A stretch of DNA of 64,000 nucleotides from Symsagittifera roscoffensis (Eukaryota > Xenacoelomorpha > Acoela > Convolutidae), in contig NC_087070.1 in NCBI RefSeq assembly GCF_963678635.1, positions 2,795,157-2,859,156 of the forward strand, given 5' to 3'. This document shows positions 37,601-39,937 of the stretch, in pieces (position 1 is the stretch's first letter; each line of letters begins with the position of its first letter). A program made the translations under genes and the position numbers. Under the pieces are notes generated by a model that saw only the letters and a program-made list of their open reading frames with translations, had not been told where the DNA came from and made no database searches.

Positions 37601-39937
37601 ATTCTTTAGCTCGATGTCGCTTGTTCAAATCTGATAGGTAGCAAAATTAACCAATTTGAGGCTTAATTTTTGTTTCTTTTCATAAAGCTGCTTTTTTGTC
37701 GTGTTCTCGCTAGTATTTGCGAAGCGCAGTTTGGACTCTGTAGGAACATTGTTTTTGATTTTGGGAAATCTATGTTTCGCTACGCTTTCATCTGAAACTT
37801 TAGTTTCTGAAAACGCAACTCAACTGTTGTTACACAGTAAAATTTCAGAGTCTATCGGATTATTTTGAAGACACCTGTTTTGGTGCCTCTCGAGGGAATA
37901 TACGCGTCAAACCAAAGTATGACCTTGCCGATTGGAACTTTTTTAATCGAATGCTCAGCGGAGAAACTCGAACGGACAATGCATTGGAGGCATAGAATGG
38001 CAGCTTCAATAATTTCGGGTCGACAAAGCATCCAGCCCTCCCCAAGCTGATCACACGTTTCAAAGATGGACAAAAAATGCCGAAATTAATGTAGAGAGAC
38101 TGATGCCCGGTGATATTTTCAGAAAAACGAAGCCCAAGTTTTCAATTGCCAACGAGAAACTCGTTCAAAACGCAAAAAAACTACAATCGAGACCATACAC
38201 AGAAATATTTAAAAAATTTGTACCTTCAATGTTCAAATATACTAAAACTTAATGCATAGCAAGCTTGTTTGATATTTGAAATTTGTTATTCGATGATTCA
38301 CATTTCTTTGTTAAAGTGTTGAAAGCCTTCTGTCTCTAATCAAATTAGAAAAGTTCTAATTTTTTCTTTTTTCTAGTTTGTTTAATCTAAATAGGCCGAA
38401 TTTTCTTTGGCTGAAATGTCTGTATTTTAAATCGGCTGAATTGTCTGTGGCTGAATTGTCTCCGCGCCACTTAAACATCCATTGATCTTTAGATTAGATG
38501 ACATGAAAATGTCTGTCTTAGCTCGGAAGCATCATTAAATTAAATTGATATTGTTGTCATTTTTTTCTTCTAATTTTAGGCACGAAAATCACAGCTCAAA
38601 AAAAATTTAATTGCAACATCAGAAATTTGAAATGGACTTACCGTTTGCCGAAACAGTTATGAACTTGCTGCATATGCAACGAATTTCTAACATGTTTTGA
38701 TGGTTAATGAACGACTAAGCTATTTATCAGTAACTTAAGTAGCATAATTTTTTTCAGGAAAAAACTACACTCGTAGATTTGATTGTTTTGACTTCTATTT
38801 CTCTTTTTTTTCTGAACTCAATTCAATTTCATTTGCTATCCAATAACAAAAGTGGTTTATTTTCAAAAAGGAATTTCGTTCCTTAGAATTTCCAGTAAAA
38901 TGAAATAATTTCACTAACGATTCAGTTTTCTCTAACTGGGTTTGCTTCATAAAAACATAACGCAATTTTTTTATTCCTCCGAAAATCGCAAGTTTCAAAA
39001 TGTTTCAAAAGTCCATCATTTTTTTGGTTCATTGAGTTCTTTGACACTATTCCTGCAGTCTGTTGGATATGTTGAATTTATGAAGTAAATTGAAAGACCT
39101 TTTTTTCTACCTGTCAATTTTCGTATTCAAGAGAATGTTGGAGGCAGTCAGAAGAAAATGATTCAGGTGGATTGAAAGTGGTTTACCCATGAGTAGCCCG
39201 TTGACATTTTTACGATCACTTTTTGAACCAGCTGAGTTTTGGTTTGATAAGAAGTTAATGATTTACAAAAAAAAATATCAGAGTCTCTGATTTAGTTGTT
39301 TTGTGATCATTTGTGACCCGTAAATGTTGAAAAGTATGCTGAATTGACGCAAAGTTACATGAAAAAAAAACCCAAACCAGTGGCGCAACAAAACTATTGA
39401 TGAAGAATATCTTTTTCAGCAACAGCTCAGCGGCTCATGCTCCAGTGTCTAAAGCCAGAGATGGGGGATCGAACCCAGTGCCTGTCATGTCGAGTACACT
39501 GCGAACCGAAAGTAACAACGGAAACGCATCAAACAGGACGGCGGCGACGCTACCTTCTCATAAAACACCCAACTGTAAGTTTTATTGATATTTTATATTG
39601 CATATTAAAAAGTTTTGACCGCACAAAAAAATCATATACTAGAAAAATTGATGTTATTAATTTTTTTTCTGTATATTTATATCTTTGGTGATTTTCTTTT
39701 GCTTTTCTAAAATTAGGTCGCATCAAAAAAAACATTTAAAACATTTTACTCCTAAGTCAACTCTCAGTCTGAGATCTGATTTTTTTTCCAAATGAATCAA
39801 TACGGTTTATTAATTTTATTCTTCTTTTAGTTTCGAGAGATAAGCCGACTGTAAACTCTTCAATGACAGCTACTAACCGAGGGAGTATGGTATCAGTCAC
39901 TTCATACGACTCAGACTTGTCCGATTTCAGTTTCTAG
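687..39937 (+). CDS. dzip1-like: DZIP1/DZIP1L-like zinc finger protein, 15 exons, 5' part outside window
   Basis: In known animals DZIP1 (Iguana) proteins act at the ciliary base and in Hedgehog signalling. Fifteen exons were joined by splice sites that keep one frame: 687-873, 3712-3948, 4491-4537, 4983-5346, 5573-5932, 6635-6703, 7299-7393, 9948-10104, 10336-10492, 10595-10978, 11608-11670, 16400-16498, 16902-17120, 39420-39574, 39831-39937. The total is 2700 nt, 899 residues plus TAG. The first exon carries the single C2H2 finger (CSIC...HTQRRHP) typical of the family, followed by a heptad-like coiled coil and a long Ser/Gly-rich tail ending SDLSDFSF. The N-terminal Dzip-like domain should be encoded upstream of the window. 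The last large intron carries an 18.9-kb retroelement. Family assignment rests on recognition of the finger and coiled coil, not on an alignment. Confidence 0.82.
1107..2085. repeat. Nested tandem duplication with (CTAT)n microsatellites
   Basis: A block of about 0.5 kb beginning with (CTAT)n and ACTATATTT at 1131 recurs at 1642, an offset of 511 bp. Each block contains two related half-units sharing the text TTTAAGC...TTTGCATG...TTAAC. The longest (CTAT)n run is about 1569-1640. It lies within a DZIP1-like intron. Confidence 0.85.
2100..3060. repeat. Degenerate minisatellite of about 165 bp, five to six units
   Basis: The anchor TACTCTCAGG occurs at 2287, 2443, 2611, 2777 and 2986, with spacing 156-209 bp. 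Each unit also contains CAAATCCTTGTAGTTTT and GAGATATGACGTTTT-like text. One unit is interrupted by an inverted copy of the anchor at about 2910-2950, which can pair with 2974-3013. Confidence 0.85.
3157..3549 (+). mobile_element. Helitron/HINE-like repeat, copy 1
   Basis: It begins GTTCCGACCA and ends with the inverse TGGTCGGAAC (3509-3518), an ATT spacer, the hairpin CTGTGCTACTTGCACAG (3522-3538) and TAACCAGCTATC. It shares interior text with the copy at 9015. No coding capacity was seen, so it is non-autonomous if mobile. Confidence 0.6.
3712..3948 (+). CDS. DZIP1-like exon: coiled coil
   Basis: A poly-T tract and CAG precede it, and GTAAGG follows. Phase 1 to phase 1, 79 codons. The sequence is Glu/Gln/Leu-rich with heptads (SFQEKILLQLSELQTKYAEA), consistent with continuation of the coiled coil. 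Confidence 0.85.
4491..4537 (+). CDS. DZIP1-like 47-bp exon
   Basis: TATTTTAG precedes and GTGAGA follows. It encodes GYNDDEMRELALYQEK and moves the phase from 1 to 0, exactly as the next exon requires. Confidence 0.78.
4983..5346 (+). CDS. DZIP1-like exon: end of coiled coil, charged linker
   Basis: TTCTTTTAG precedes and GTGAGT follows. Phase 0 to 1. It starts LRRLEVENESQRLLLERVQN, the end of the coiled coil, and continues into a polar Ser/Asp/Lys-rich linker. Confidence 0.85.
5573..5932 (+). CDS. DZIP1-like exon: polar low-complexity region
   Basis: TTTCCAG precedes and GTACGA follows. Phase 1 to 1, 120 codons. Lys/Ser-rich with a basic patch GDRKRKKVNF near its end that could serve as a nuclear localisation signal (inference). 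Confidence 0.8.
6494..6571 (-). repeat. tRNA-derived element (SINE head or tRNA pseudogene)
   Basis: On the minus strand it has an A-box-like TGGCGCAAGTGACC (6549-6562), a B-box GGTTCGAGACTC (6507-6518) and outer ends GTAGC/GCTAC that can pair as an acceptor stem. The length of 78 nt fits a tRNA. The anticodon arm does not fold well, so a functional tRNA is unlikely. The general look is nearest tRNA-Arg. Confidence 0.5.
6635..6703 (+). CDS. DZIP1-like 69-bp exon
   Basis: TGATTTCAG precedes and GTAAGA follows. Phase 1 to 1. It encodes EQSEESRNEVEIPATFSRSQ and a few more residues. Confidence 0.78.
6805..6975. repeat. 56-bp tandem repeat, three units
   Basis: Units start at about 6805, 6861 and 6917. 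Each contains CAATCTAATCTAATGGTATT (AAATCTAATC in the third) and AAACAAAATAA. Spacing is exactly 56 bp. Confidence 0.9.
7299..7393 (+). CDS. DZIP1-like exon: conserved LGI-type helix
   Basis: TGTATCAG precedes and GTGTGT follows. Phase 1 to 0. It encodes PRILANLRPEMENIMAKELK followed by KLGIPE. A helix ending in an LG(I/V) turn lies at this place in DZIP1 proteins. Confidence 0.82.
8347..8785. repeat. Foldback copy of the Helitron/HINE-like repeat
   Basis: The left arm (about 8347-8506) is the reverse complement of the right arm (about 8625-8785), including the shared internal text TTATCACTCAACCC / GGGTTGAGTGATAAA. The spacer is about 120 bp. The arms match the interior of the copy at 9015, so this is two head-to-head partial copies. 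Confidence 0.75.
9015..9597 (+). mobile_element. Helitron/HINE-like repeat, copy 2 (most complete)
   Basis: Subterminal inverted repeats GTTCCGACCA (9015-9024) and TGGTCGGAAC (9556-9565) are followed by the hairpin CTGTGCTACTTGCACAG (9569-9585) and TAACCAGCTATC. The interior contains GGGTTGAGTGATAAATCA and a TTCGAGCGAGTGAG motif shared with copies near 3.2, 8.7, 52 and 63.5 kb. Confidence 0.65.
9722..9885 (+). repeat. Two 3'-end fragments of the Helitron/HINE-like repeat
   Basis: TGGTCAGAACAGTCTGTGACACTTGCACAG-like ends recur at 9724-9754, and a more decayed one (CACTACTTGCACAG) lies at about 9848-9865. They form a short tandem series behind copy 2. Confidence 0.55.
9948..10104 (+). CDS. DZIP1-like exon: post-LGI helical domain
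   Basis: TTTATAG precedes and GTAGTG follows. Phase 0 to 1, 52 codons. It encodes a helical, Arg/Leu-rich stretch (LRILGEQRAQSYKGRDLSRL) continuing the domain begun in the previous exon. Confidence 0.8.
10336..10492 (+). CDS. DZIP1-like exon
   Basis: GCTTTTAG precedes and GTAAGA follows. Phase 1 to 2. If the donor is ignored, the frame meets a TAA made by the donor itself, so splicing here is required. Confidence 0.75.
10595..10978 (+). CDS. DZIP1-like exon: Ser/Gly-rich tail
   Basis: GTGTTTTAG precedes and GTAAGG follows. Phase 2 to 2, 128 codons. It has an acidic SDDLSFSESE patch and a Gly-rich run (GGGMEVVGSGGDAGGGG). GC content is visibly higher than in the flanking introns. Confidence 0.8.
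11030..11462 (+). repeat. Diverged Helitron/HINE-like repeat in an intron
   Basis: It contains GGGAAGGAACT near the start, a CAGTGCCGAGAAAAGC block equivalent to CAGTGTCGAGAAAAAC at 9195, and an end GTGCTACTTGCACACTGACCGGCTAA like the 3' ends of the other copies. A false exon (11173-11270) lies inside it. Confidence 0.55.
11608..11670 (+). CDS. DZIP1-like exon: acidic STLLDESEEDSDWD motif
   Basis: CTTTTTCAG precedes and GTGAGA follows. Phase 2 to 2. It reads IVATSTLLDESEEDSDWDKS only when joined directly to the exon ending 10978, which argues against any exon between them. Confidence 0.78.
11671..13749. other. Intron sequence, no gene seen
   Basis: AT-rich intron. No coding frame or tandem array stands out. 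A tRNA-like B-box text (TTCAAATC) near 12813 is too isolated to call. Confidence 0.5.
13750..15190 (-). pseudogene. Decayed non-LTR retrotransposon (endonuclease and reverse transcriptase remnants)
   Basis: On the minus strand, 15181-14912 encodes an endonuclease-like segment CGNLNMNLLRSNS...RLLIDVSYSKN, resembling the GD(F/L)N and LIDN blocks of APE-type endonucleases. Further on, 14088-13750 encodes LGVPQGSVLGSVFFVTYMND, the RT block 4 signature, and later VNNWLAENII. The catalytic FADD box reads RDAHDTALS, so it is disrupted. Several frames and stops separate the pieces. It is most like Jockey-type elements, and clearly dead. Confidence 0.7.
16031..16106 (-). repeat. tRNA-derived element (SINE head or tRNA pseudogene)
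   Basis: On the minus strand it has the A-box-like GCTCAGTTAACC (about 16088-16099) and the B-box-like GGGTTCAAAAC (16038-16048), about 40 nt apart as in a tRNA. Pairing of the arms is imperfect. Confidence 0.4.
16400..16498 (+). CDS. DZIP1-like exon: Pro/Asn/Ser-rich tail
   Basis: TTTTTTTAG precedes and GTATAC follows. Phase 2 to 2. It encodes a flexible segment (MANMMPGPSPKPRATNQNAS). The preceding intron is about 4.7 kb and contains non-LTR debris. Confidence 0.75.
16647..16799. repeat. 24-bp tandem repeat with an inverted copy
   Basis: CGCTTCAGAAATTAAACTTA-type units start at 16647, 16671 and 16695. The reverse complement of the unit lies at 16774-16799, so the locus can fold into a hairpin. 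Confidence 0.85.
16902..17120 (+). CDS. DZIP1-like exon: Gly-rich tail
   Basis: GGCACAG precedes and GTCAGT follows. Phase 2 to 2, 73 codons. Gly-rich repeats (GMGAGGGAGV, RSGGGGNGGS) and an acidic DSDSSEPFTDDDVSKK end. The donor GTCAGT is weaker than the others. Confidence 0.78.
17359..17362. repeat. Target site duplication CATG (left); right copy at 36274-36277
   Basis: CATG directly precedes the first TG of the 5' LTR and directly follows the last CA of the 3' LTR. A 4-bp duplication fits a gypsy-type integrase. Confidence 0.85.
17363..17770 (+). repeat. 5' LTR
   Basis: It begins TGGAACC and ends CTAACTCA, 408 bp. It is identical by eye to 35866-36273 (constant offset 18503). A poly(A) signal AATAAA lies at 17567-17572, and CCAAT/ATTGG-like boxes occur in the first 100 bp. 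Confidence 0.96.
17773..17795 (+). promoter_or_regulatory. tRNA primer-binding site
   Basis: TGGTGCGACC starts 2 nt after the LTR, complementary to a tRNA 3' end GGTCGCACCA. Complementarity may extend to the T-arm, because TCTCGAAC further on is the complement of a GTTCGAGA T-loop, with one base missing in register. I cannot assign the tRNA; the implied acceptor strand starts GCGACCA. Confidence 0.7.
17796..19022 (+). other. 5' leader of the retroelement with repeated stem-loops
   Basis: A 24-bp sequence at 18423-18446 is repeated exactly at 18483-18506. Each copy can fold as CAAGG-CTTAT-CCTTG. A second family of three related blocks ends CCAACCC (about 18567-18585, 18783-18810, 18893-18925), each starting with a CGAT(T/A)(T/C)ACT text. 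Such leaders usually carry dimerisation, packaging or translation signals; the function here is inferred only. Confidence 0.55.
17859..18092 (+). CDS. Leader ORF of 77 codons, unknown function
   Basis: ATG at 17859 lies 86 nt after the start of the primer-binding site. The product begins MLYDNNLIEMSLRLNRSEPI and is Arg-rich in its middle; no domain is recognised. As the first ATG of the genomic RNA it could be translated, or it could donate a start codon by splicing to a downstream frame. It could equally be a chance frame. Confidence 0.3.
   Translation: MLYDNNLIEMSLRLNRSEPIFRTITELPGIGRRPRTKDDIRQSRNLPYSYMIVRQKPEQTFIFRILLAMNLDFHLQT
19023..19490 (+). CDS. Small basic ORF1 overlapping gag-pol
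   Basis: 155 codons from ATG. The product is strongly Lys/Arg-rich (KRQTLKRKIITKQRQITRKR), followed by an acidic Ser patch (SDSETTSNSSKRGKRRIKKQ). It overlaps the start of the gag-pol frame by 26 nt in a different frame, so gag-pol could be reached by reinitiation or frameshifting. The basic character suggests nucleic-acid binding (inference). No family recognised; such an upstream basic ORF is not usual in gypsy elements. Confidence 0.6.
   Translation: MSFKNLGNKQTIVLHNCEINNKKYDLVITPHTQTVGYIRTKRQTLKRKIITKQRQITRKRFSKNRNAFSESETNSLDELYKLKESIDKNCPLHDQLYFSDSETTSNSSKRGKRRIKKQYKHKPVHLYNWNQPIRHINNYILTVIERKNELNAHPR
19465..27687 (+). CDS. gag-pol: Gag-Pol polyprotein (gypsy order), 2740 codons
   Basis: One uninterrupted frame. 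Residues 1-600 are a Gln/Asn-rich extension. Residues about 600-830 are a retrotransposon Gag core (LDGAAQKWF...F.QEFSKMF). A CX2CX4HX4C knuckle lies at 842-855, and residues about 890-1090 are an Arg/Ser/Asn/Tyr-rich tract. The protease DSGA starts at D1229. RT begins near 1566 with YLDD at 1737-1740. RNase H Asp residues are D1886 and D1956. The integrase zinc-binding region ends CX2C at 2286-2289, and the catalytic triad is D2321, D2381, E2417 (DX59DX35E). A GPY module lies at 2594-2596. All key residues are present, so the enzyme set appears functional. There is no stop or frameshift between gag and pol. Confidence 0.95.
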   Translation: MSSTHTPGDETPDDDEIFPFIVDADTDRGQHIFCQNLLVNLFEPGISPCKTEFPDVKIKRQIIDHYLKDICNITQQYGIYSIEFTSPNHNNRTYTIQTDDLDLEFSKVFSEYIKSIQYHNSQRANSIFTNEVFAIIYSYISILENEIPLTNVSPTETSKHLRVRHEITLLSSYLNIIKENFTKDDVSQHTKHDLQKILAWFIIDYFTHNIDLIAQARKNFRPQNSNDDTAITEQSDYVWDPEWSHPAFISFPQSISSQAIGTISYIRDYVRVIPLTIDATPLNYNTFLPDTQNNSLNSTVIHNENLNGTRNLTQQDIQTPSHFINEEIVHTTTTQQSISPIRPNLTTPRNTNPSQTQVTLQSTVKPSVAPKYSHMDYQTYRPMTIPSKTRKTFTRNNFADHNYNYTHTSKTNYQPQRNFNQYTKPRNWDNPTAQYNSKNFQPNPPQDRNENYPFFQQNKNKKQTSYQMDYLSSDDDFLQPDIFAQNTQEYRRQGIQKTCTNHRNFSPQTIDAQHQQPIQQQNPINTQSFQPIQQQNPMTAHSYQPSQMQNEIPLPYYLQQHEITRNQLSNFSQMPNAAESLQMTMNPYLMGGSSITSNKPLMVFTGTDPEYSVEDYLNVVTANLILNIGPEPINTPLHQNWIHRRTALIQTTLDGAAQKWFSVLPLEIKSNWKRFTQEFSKMFDSERNKQQQRVLCNEIRRLPNETIKQIAVRIETLVRKAYSLNTHDYKNTKMTEILMMTLTPQLRKIAIKKRASHPSSIREPDLDFRKLVDKLEQAEITMKLEETENLKLQYVNRIETTPTNINNIQESETDLVEKITEILNIYEKNPNFKGKPSFKKWCNYCRRYGHSISECRQKQQDNQNKPQKYKEPNKSFYQYMKKDQNLPNKTVHSNNSSGKPLPNNTNYTRNQSPYNSSYRGRSPERRNTYNSSQNHYNRPNSRNNYSRSNSNTQRFVSRSNSQSRNNYYPNNQSRNSSYNRNRNYSYNRNRSYSNNRNQNYPNNRSRNNSYNRSNYNRPNNNYQNRSRNNSQNRHPSYNNRYRNYSQSPHRNNNHYNNSNNRHRSSTPKHQRQINQVQANPETTSDPPGIDDTVTDTLQLNQINCTSSDSESDTENTLSINMIKVENDYESVIYEQPFPSHIYENQSEFLQNYYTTPINSTPTTQETNAKNTTEQPNQNVKTKCLNTNHIYQNIQKEQPKEKIWTIPFLLESPRNKEFQPPDLEIDFLIDSGAESNIINIPTWNEIKTLHPKLTPLETSSKLATAQGSTLINYGKIQLFLLPTRTMEQSKILNKPFKQIFHITDIKYNIIGIPFISKYIPTINILNSKILIKDKYTKTKETSLTFFQRLNKQPPFFSKFYPIFNQQRKHLKPLSGNIYNFSIKQVHQYDKEQNKQKFYMSDFEFKPIHKFFKITISSIKYLKNSNSDIISLHVYNNTPYQVTLPLGLLGYCETNSTISPIHEKAYRVNNILQLLDICQSTILNEELSINNIISNENRNTDYFTKTPYFKPTFNISNYTEDQQKFLTMFNFQHSQITQDEFEKLAKQLIKYSSVYATSKFDVGKISSSLHLPLKPDAVFKKQRASKVPIHLHDKVNRLLDILEQYNIISPVNKEEQPKGNTFINPVIILAKGESLKIVLDARYLNSLIDESKCNWPIEPIQVILTKINGKYFTTADMNSAYNQMPLDEQSRRLTQFVIGNQQYEFNRLFYGISIGPAAFSAFMSKIFRPLILKKNAITYLDDVFMQSQTKDEMFNVLEKYHQILQNENLKAAPDKSHFFLTRVKFLGHNIERKTITPLKSRIDAIQKLQPPTNKKKIQEFLGMLNFLSKYVYKMQLYLRPFYNILRQQNNFEWNTEHQTRFEEIKKLLTEQISNTIPDSNQPFYAMCDASNFGIGAALLQSHNGTNKMNLISANSRLFTQAELRLSTLMRECTAIIYTLTEYEFLILGSKHPTVLFTDHKPIIFLFTQKSNPNHRVYRFQLILMKFPNLHIVWTAGKNLALPDTLSRNTPPELLTRKTTVEIPKNIKFYLAENETSPRLECKYAVKTDIEQSQINNLQHFPLYLDCQNNHYEIDLLGTSTFKTIPYSQWIKNNTQQKRTKQHPPKKDHFPLIEKEDLTDKINLSGPQTNDSKYTINQVFDLHDPLDTIPLSKLEIENIFLPPTETITISTLKQYQNLDPVIRQLKSWHKYKTKPIKADSTILGNKTLLRYFRKFNNTTINDNTDLLEYNLNESTVPCLPLSMILIAFNISHTQNIKGHSGSEKTYSNFIQNFYFPNAPIWIKVLCNDCIVCQLNKPYPNQKQIAQKQDFKGQSLYFNHRISFDTKGPISPSSEGNSYIMVIVDAFTHYVALNPVPHCNAYYAYTTLYEHWIAKFGLPEILVTDNGTEFINNEIITLCHLYNIKHKPRTSHAPWTNGLVEGMNRSLQEYLRCIINGNDTKYTEWSADVKLFPLAYNSQITTTLGMSPYEMVFNQKPRKPIMFTANSHKNAQGYCQPNKDSICYNLPLHTHDEDHFHHPQILKLASGTHTEWILNRDKKHNEIYQKITKKLLQRQNINEQINSRFTPASELKIGTFVLIPNFNTQKGISKKLQPLRKGPYQIIAKPTDVTYKITDSNTKEIVQHRNNLLPYYPKEYALRELTQLYSFTGLKIIQNEPHLKNTEQNDNPTENQNTKPTATKNNTQNHKESPKQRKNRKMTEQIIPQEEIDKSEHRKTTRLRNQPRKNYKMFIPQSKILKKVEFKK
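27688..28287 (+). other. Spacer between pol and the accessory ORFs
   Basis: 600 bp without a convincing frame. It has a short repeated text TAGCCTAAAGTA (about 28048 and 28079). It might hold a splice acceptor for subgenomic RNAs; none is strong. Confidence 0.4.
28288..28518 (+). CDS. ORF3: 76-codon hydrophobic protein
   Basis: It starts ATG and encodes an almost continuous hydrophobic stretch (FIIFLFDILESFLIILIIFC), so one or two membrane segments are expected. Its TGA overlaps the next ATG as ATGA (28515-28518). No family recognised. Size and hydrophobicity recall small viral membrane proteins, which is only an analogy. Confidence 0.45.
   Translation: MLFSQTVAQILINFKHFFSILEAFIIFLFDILESFLIILIIFCNIFLIFYTILELFLQLSKTLEYIHRYDFNNLSK
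28515..28703 (+). CDS. ORF4: 62-codon hydrophobic protein
   Basis: It overlaps ORF3 by ATGA. The product has two hydrophobic segments around a Cys-Lys turn (LILTICKCIKKAILTFALAT) and a short basic tail. Unrecognised. The overlap arrangement suggests coupled translation with ORF3. Confidence 0.45.
   Translation: MIRTIFSRTDIFLLFVIFITFLSSLILTICKCIKKAILTFALATVLLILFLEEYYNKHKISH
28712..29845 (+). CDS. ORF5: 377-codon open frame without an ATG
   Basis: The frame is open from just after TAATAA (28706-28711) to TAA at 29843-29845, and I find no ATG in it. The product is Pro/Ser/Thr/Gln-rich in its first two thirds (SSSLPETLSLPSTPSISQFS) and more folded-looking at the end (NNITQHPYPL...YITFYNPYSGLSYTCIF). 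It overlaps the glycoprotein ATG by 13 nt. Expression would need a spliced-on start codon, a frameshift from ORF4, or a non-ATG start. A possible acceptor is CTACCCAACAG ending 28744, which keeps phase 0. No family recognised. Confidence 0.55.
   Translation, partial: FKKPSKIATQQSQHQSSPTSSQDNQTPPSTTQNPQTSTRISFQDNPYTFEERHTRLSESLEPVQRQAPLSEPTYNLYPTLPQELSRIRNSSQNQNTVEINRQIIHPRRNRNFQTPRVHFDIPQSPSQNTPENPIGILPETPTLLSQRSTSSLPSDYLGSTPTSEQIRENPFNPPNQASRFPYWTTHSFTQGEPNLVNDPIDISTDTTTSSSLPETLSLPSTPSISQFSPPPFNLNFPNNLDARYREQSSINIPLRLDWNTFTAPPPLFGQHQESNRLHNWALNRLQYRQDIHNDIRDHNIQILQQNSLQLKFEITVKLNNITQHPYPLNPPNITAQSLPPPFITTEVIYKYDRYTKNTIGYITFYNPYSGLSYTCIF
29833..32451 (+). CDS. env: Env-like membrane glycoprotein, chuvirus-type (872 codons)
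   Basis: A signal peptide is evident at residues 1-18 (LLIFLQLPFLVIS). An N-terminal region with cysteines at 40, 59, 100 and 132, and a later segment CYKRIPIFYKNKVHFVD starting at C519, follow the layout of glycoproteins of Jingchuvirales (chuviruses) and of captured copies in arthropod LTR elements. A membrane anchor lies near 701-733, a second hydrophobic segment near 744-765, and a polar tail of about 107 residues follows. In those viruses the protein is the attachment and fusion glycoprotein on the virion surface. The frame is intact and overlaps ORF5 by 13 nt and ORF7 by ATGA. Origin by capture is inferred from resemblance recalled from the family, not from an alignment. Confidence 0.72.
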   Translation: MYILKLLIFLQLPFLVISNQNINPSPRTGPQDLLVTHYDCEENEQKTLHKYAINQVSQCETEPQAIETTDVIATLYSKARATTVTGYKVTATFSEKKVHCSQVSNGNKNRLDHESFYQSNIERLLHLNPDDCKNELLRLNITQNKNSQRKLVNFQVFSDSVHQSQLERHQGHIKLDEKYPYNGAHGRLTYDLHDKHWIPHIGINDPSNCKADTKNKGYQEIMFFDWKIQLEKIQLTRDLSDNTMIYQGIRLPCKNDQGYCDPTTRTQATIVWFPEDTCTTFQVAKIHARMIKFHEKYFIQSIPYEQVHPSRKLSSNFRNIDNIENKLTRFQIYQETELACKYRNPLHRTQYSEILVEYEKGFDMTTGKIKIDPYATGHPLNEGTSYIPVNFQKSNGQPGGHLKPHDTRSTRLQELSLMNTTYFGNIHYDIHLDMKLDYTISRIFQEMSLSELETLHHLCELERTQILQSLALAVLKIPYAGYLLSGNRSNFLDYEGNILWFYTCTKKVSPLYVFEDKRCYKRIPIFYKNKVHFVDTLSRRTYFWDTAVPCGSENSHNVVQLNPDENKYYLLTPYPTLMQSLKKFSPESIRAIARNPNIDLQSIGIYSKSDIQHHIRTQQFQELLTQMDTIQRQSIDQNLRKLAETAGFADIYTQDYSGYFKDIKDYIYLNGEKYRPQDISPINIFSFVTLKNEILDFLGWPYYILEKLTILYAMFNFIGFLFSLLKGIYNTCAIHTQVNRQASVARILFAGFFGIFSTSINKILLDAQIKEYNTKIATRQNTYDEEHNNVDTQPTAPQLPPLPNNHPLSLVPRNFRHLAITHNPNFRLNTSQSPVQHIITHQSQDDNTYEQIIEQPHTTAFQSQNNNFFSPR
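32448..34247 (+). CDS. ORF7: 599-codon protein of unknown function
   Basis: ATG at 32448 overlaps the env TGA as ATGA. Residues 1 to about 190 are Pro/Ser/Thr/Asn-rich and probably disordered. The remainder looks globular, with aromatic-rich segments (FVDEYVLMPTLSWTSYYHF, FQIFSLTFHFLAPHERDL) and a Leu-rich C-terminal helix (TTIKALQLLWPLLQ). No signal peptide or membrane segment. I recognise no family. Codon and base use match the other element ORFs, so it belongs to the element. Confidence 0.7.
   Translation: MSRQLGSLHRSNSHPTNLTSPIPIIPLFAFPPPDFPSSNVTSGMNSDTNSHISVLYSISQLNNPNIETPDEFADSEPSPSNNFHNPSNFSQPPFQPILSNNPDPITPTPSYASQVTPTYSSYHSDQSSHSPDTPRISPELDNFITLQQQPYHLNTPTINQISSTTNSSNPPTPSSNYTESLTPSSTSTISSLNTNRAYRTFKRKFPNHPFPAKPGTAREYINHPQHTNTKEFLAITLPSFPQYTLNTPHDANETRNFVDEYVLMPTLSWTSYYHFTNPLCLPLSNTSIDIERNKDMLYQLTTPLTARQFTYVGYKKSLKIHTAPRANEYTLEYYDHNIIRANQDQFLDDDRFANPQITEKFFIKTPYVFTLNIFDRKFDHIISEALTNTQAYESFKERFQIFSLTFHFLAPHERDLHCSHDIMLRTKQTHTYSYYRFIQNHFDLHTPSRQPHHRFQFINSKYTSPYFLNFTYCIKDTNLHGILRNYDPITQLYIFCPITKTFNAEESRPFLIPHEFVQPIEIPILEFIHNTKFNHKLYNLIQNTPYEFAVGTEELTTIKALQLLWPLLQTKNIIRILAKLLTTSELIHDIFPHGFFPDD
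34248..35865 (+). other. 3' untranslated region of the retroelement
   Basis: 1.6 kb without a convincing ORF. A consensus splice donor GTAAGT (34251) follows the ORF7 stop by 3 nt, with an acceptor-like TTCTTTAG ending 34328. GCAGTAAAT occurs four times and once as GCAGTACTA at 34461-34600. A purine-rich tract at 35756-35776 and a short GGATGGG next to the 3' LTR are candidates for the plus-strand primer; neither is a classical tract. Confidence 0.55.
34251..34328 (+). promoter_or_regulatory. Candidate 78-nt intron or splice-site pair after ORF7
   Basis: CAG|GTAAGTAT is a near-ideal donor, and TTTTCTTTAG is a good acceptor 78 nt away. If used, it would lie in the 3' UTR. Confidence 0.35.
35866..36273 (+). 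repeat. 3' LTR
   Basis: 408 bp, matching the 5' LTR base for base on reading. AATAAA lies at 36070-36075. It is followed by the CATG target duplication. Confidence 0.96.
36278..39419 (+). other. Rest of the retroelement-bearing intron
   Basis: AT-rich sequence without a supported exon. It holds a perfect 46-bp tandem duplication near 36750 and a GC-rich hairpin at about 37575. Two overlapping minus-strand frames at 37852-38073 are open but unrecognised. Confidence 0.5.
36750..36842. repeat. Perfect 46-bp tandem duplication
   Basis: TTTAGGACTTCCCAGCGGAA and the following bases through TGATCAAAC occur twice, exactly 46 bp apart, with no mismatch seen. Confidence 0.92.
39420..39574 (+). CDS. 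DZIP1-like penultimate exon
   Basis: CTTTTTCAG precedes and GTAAGT follows. Phase 2 to 1. It joins in frame to the exon ending at 17120, 22.3 kb upstream, across the retroelement-bearing intron. Ser/Asn/Thr-rich. Confidence 0.75.
39831..39937 (+). CDS. DZIP1-like last exon and stop codon
   Basis: CTTCTTTTAG precedes. Phase 1, 35 codons including TAG at 39935-39937. It encodes TNRGSMVSVTSYDSDLSDFS and a final F. Confidence 0.78.

Noticed and set aside
37852-38073. Two overlapping minus-strand frames and one plus-strand frame all open for 60-73 codons
   Set aside because: Several frames open at once in GC-richer DNA is a composition effect. No family match and no exon context.
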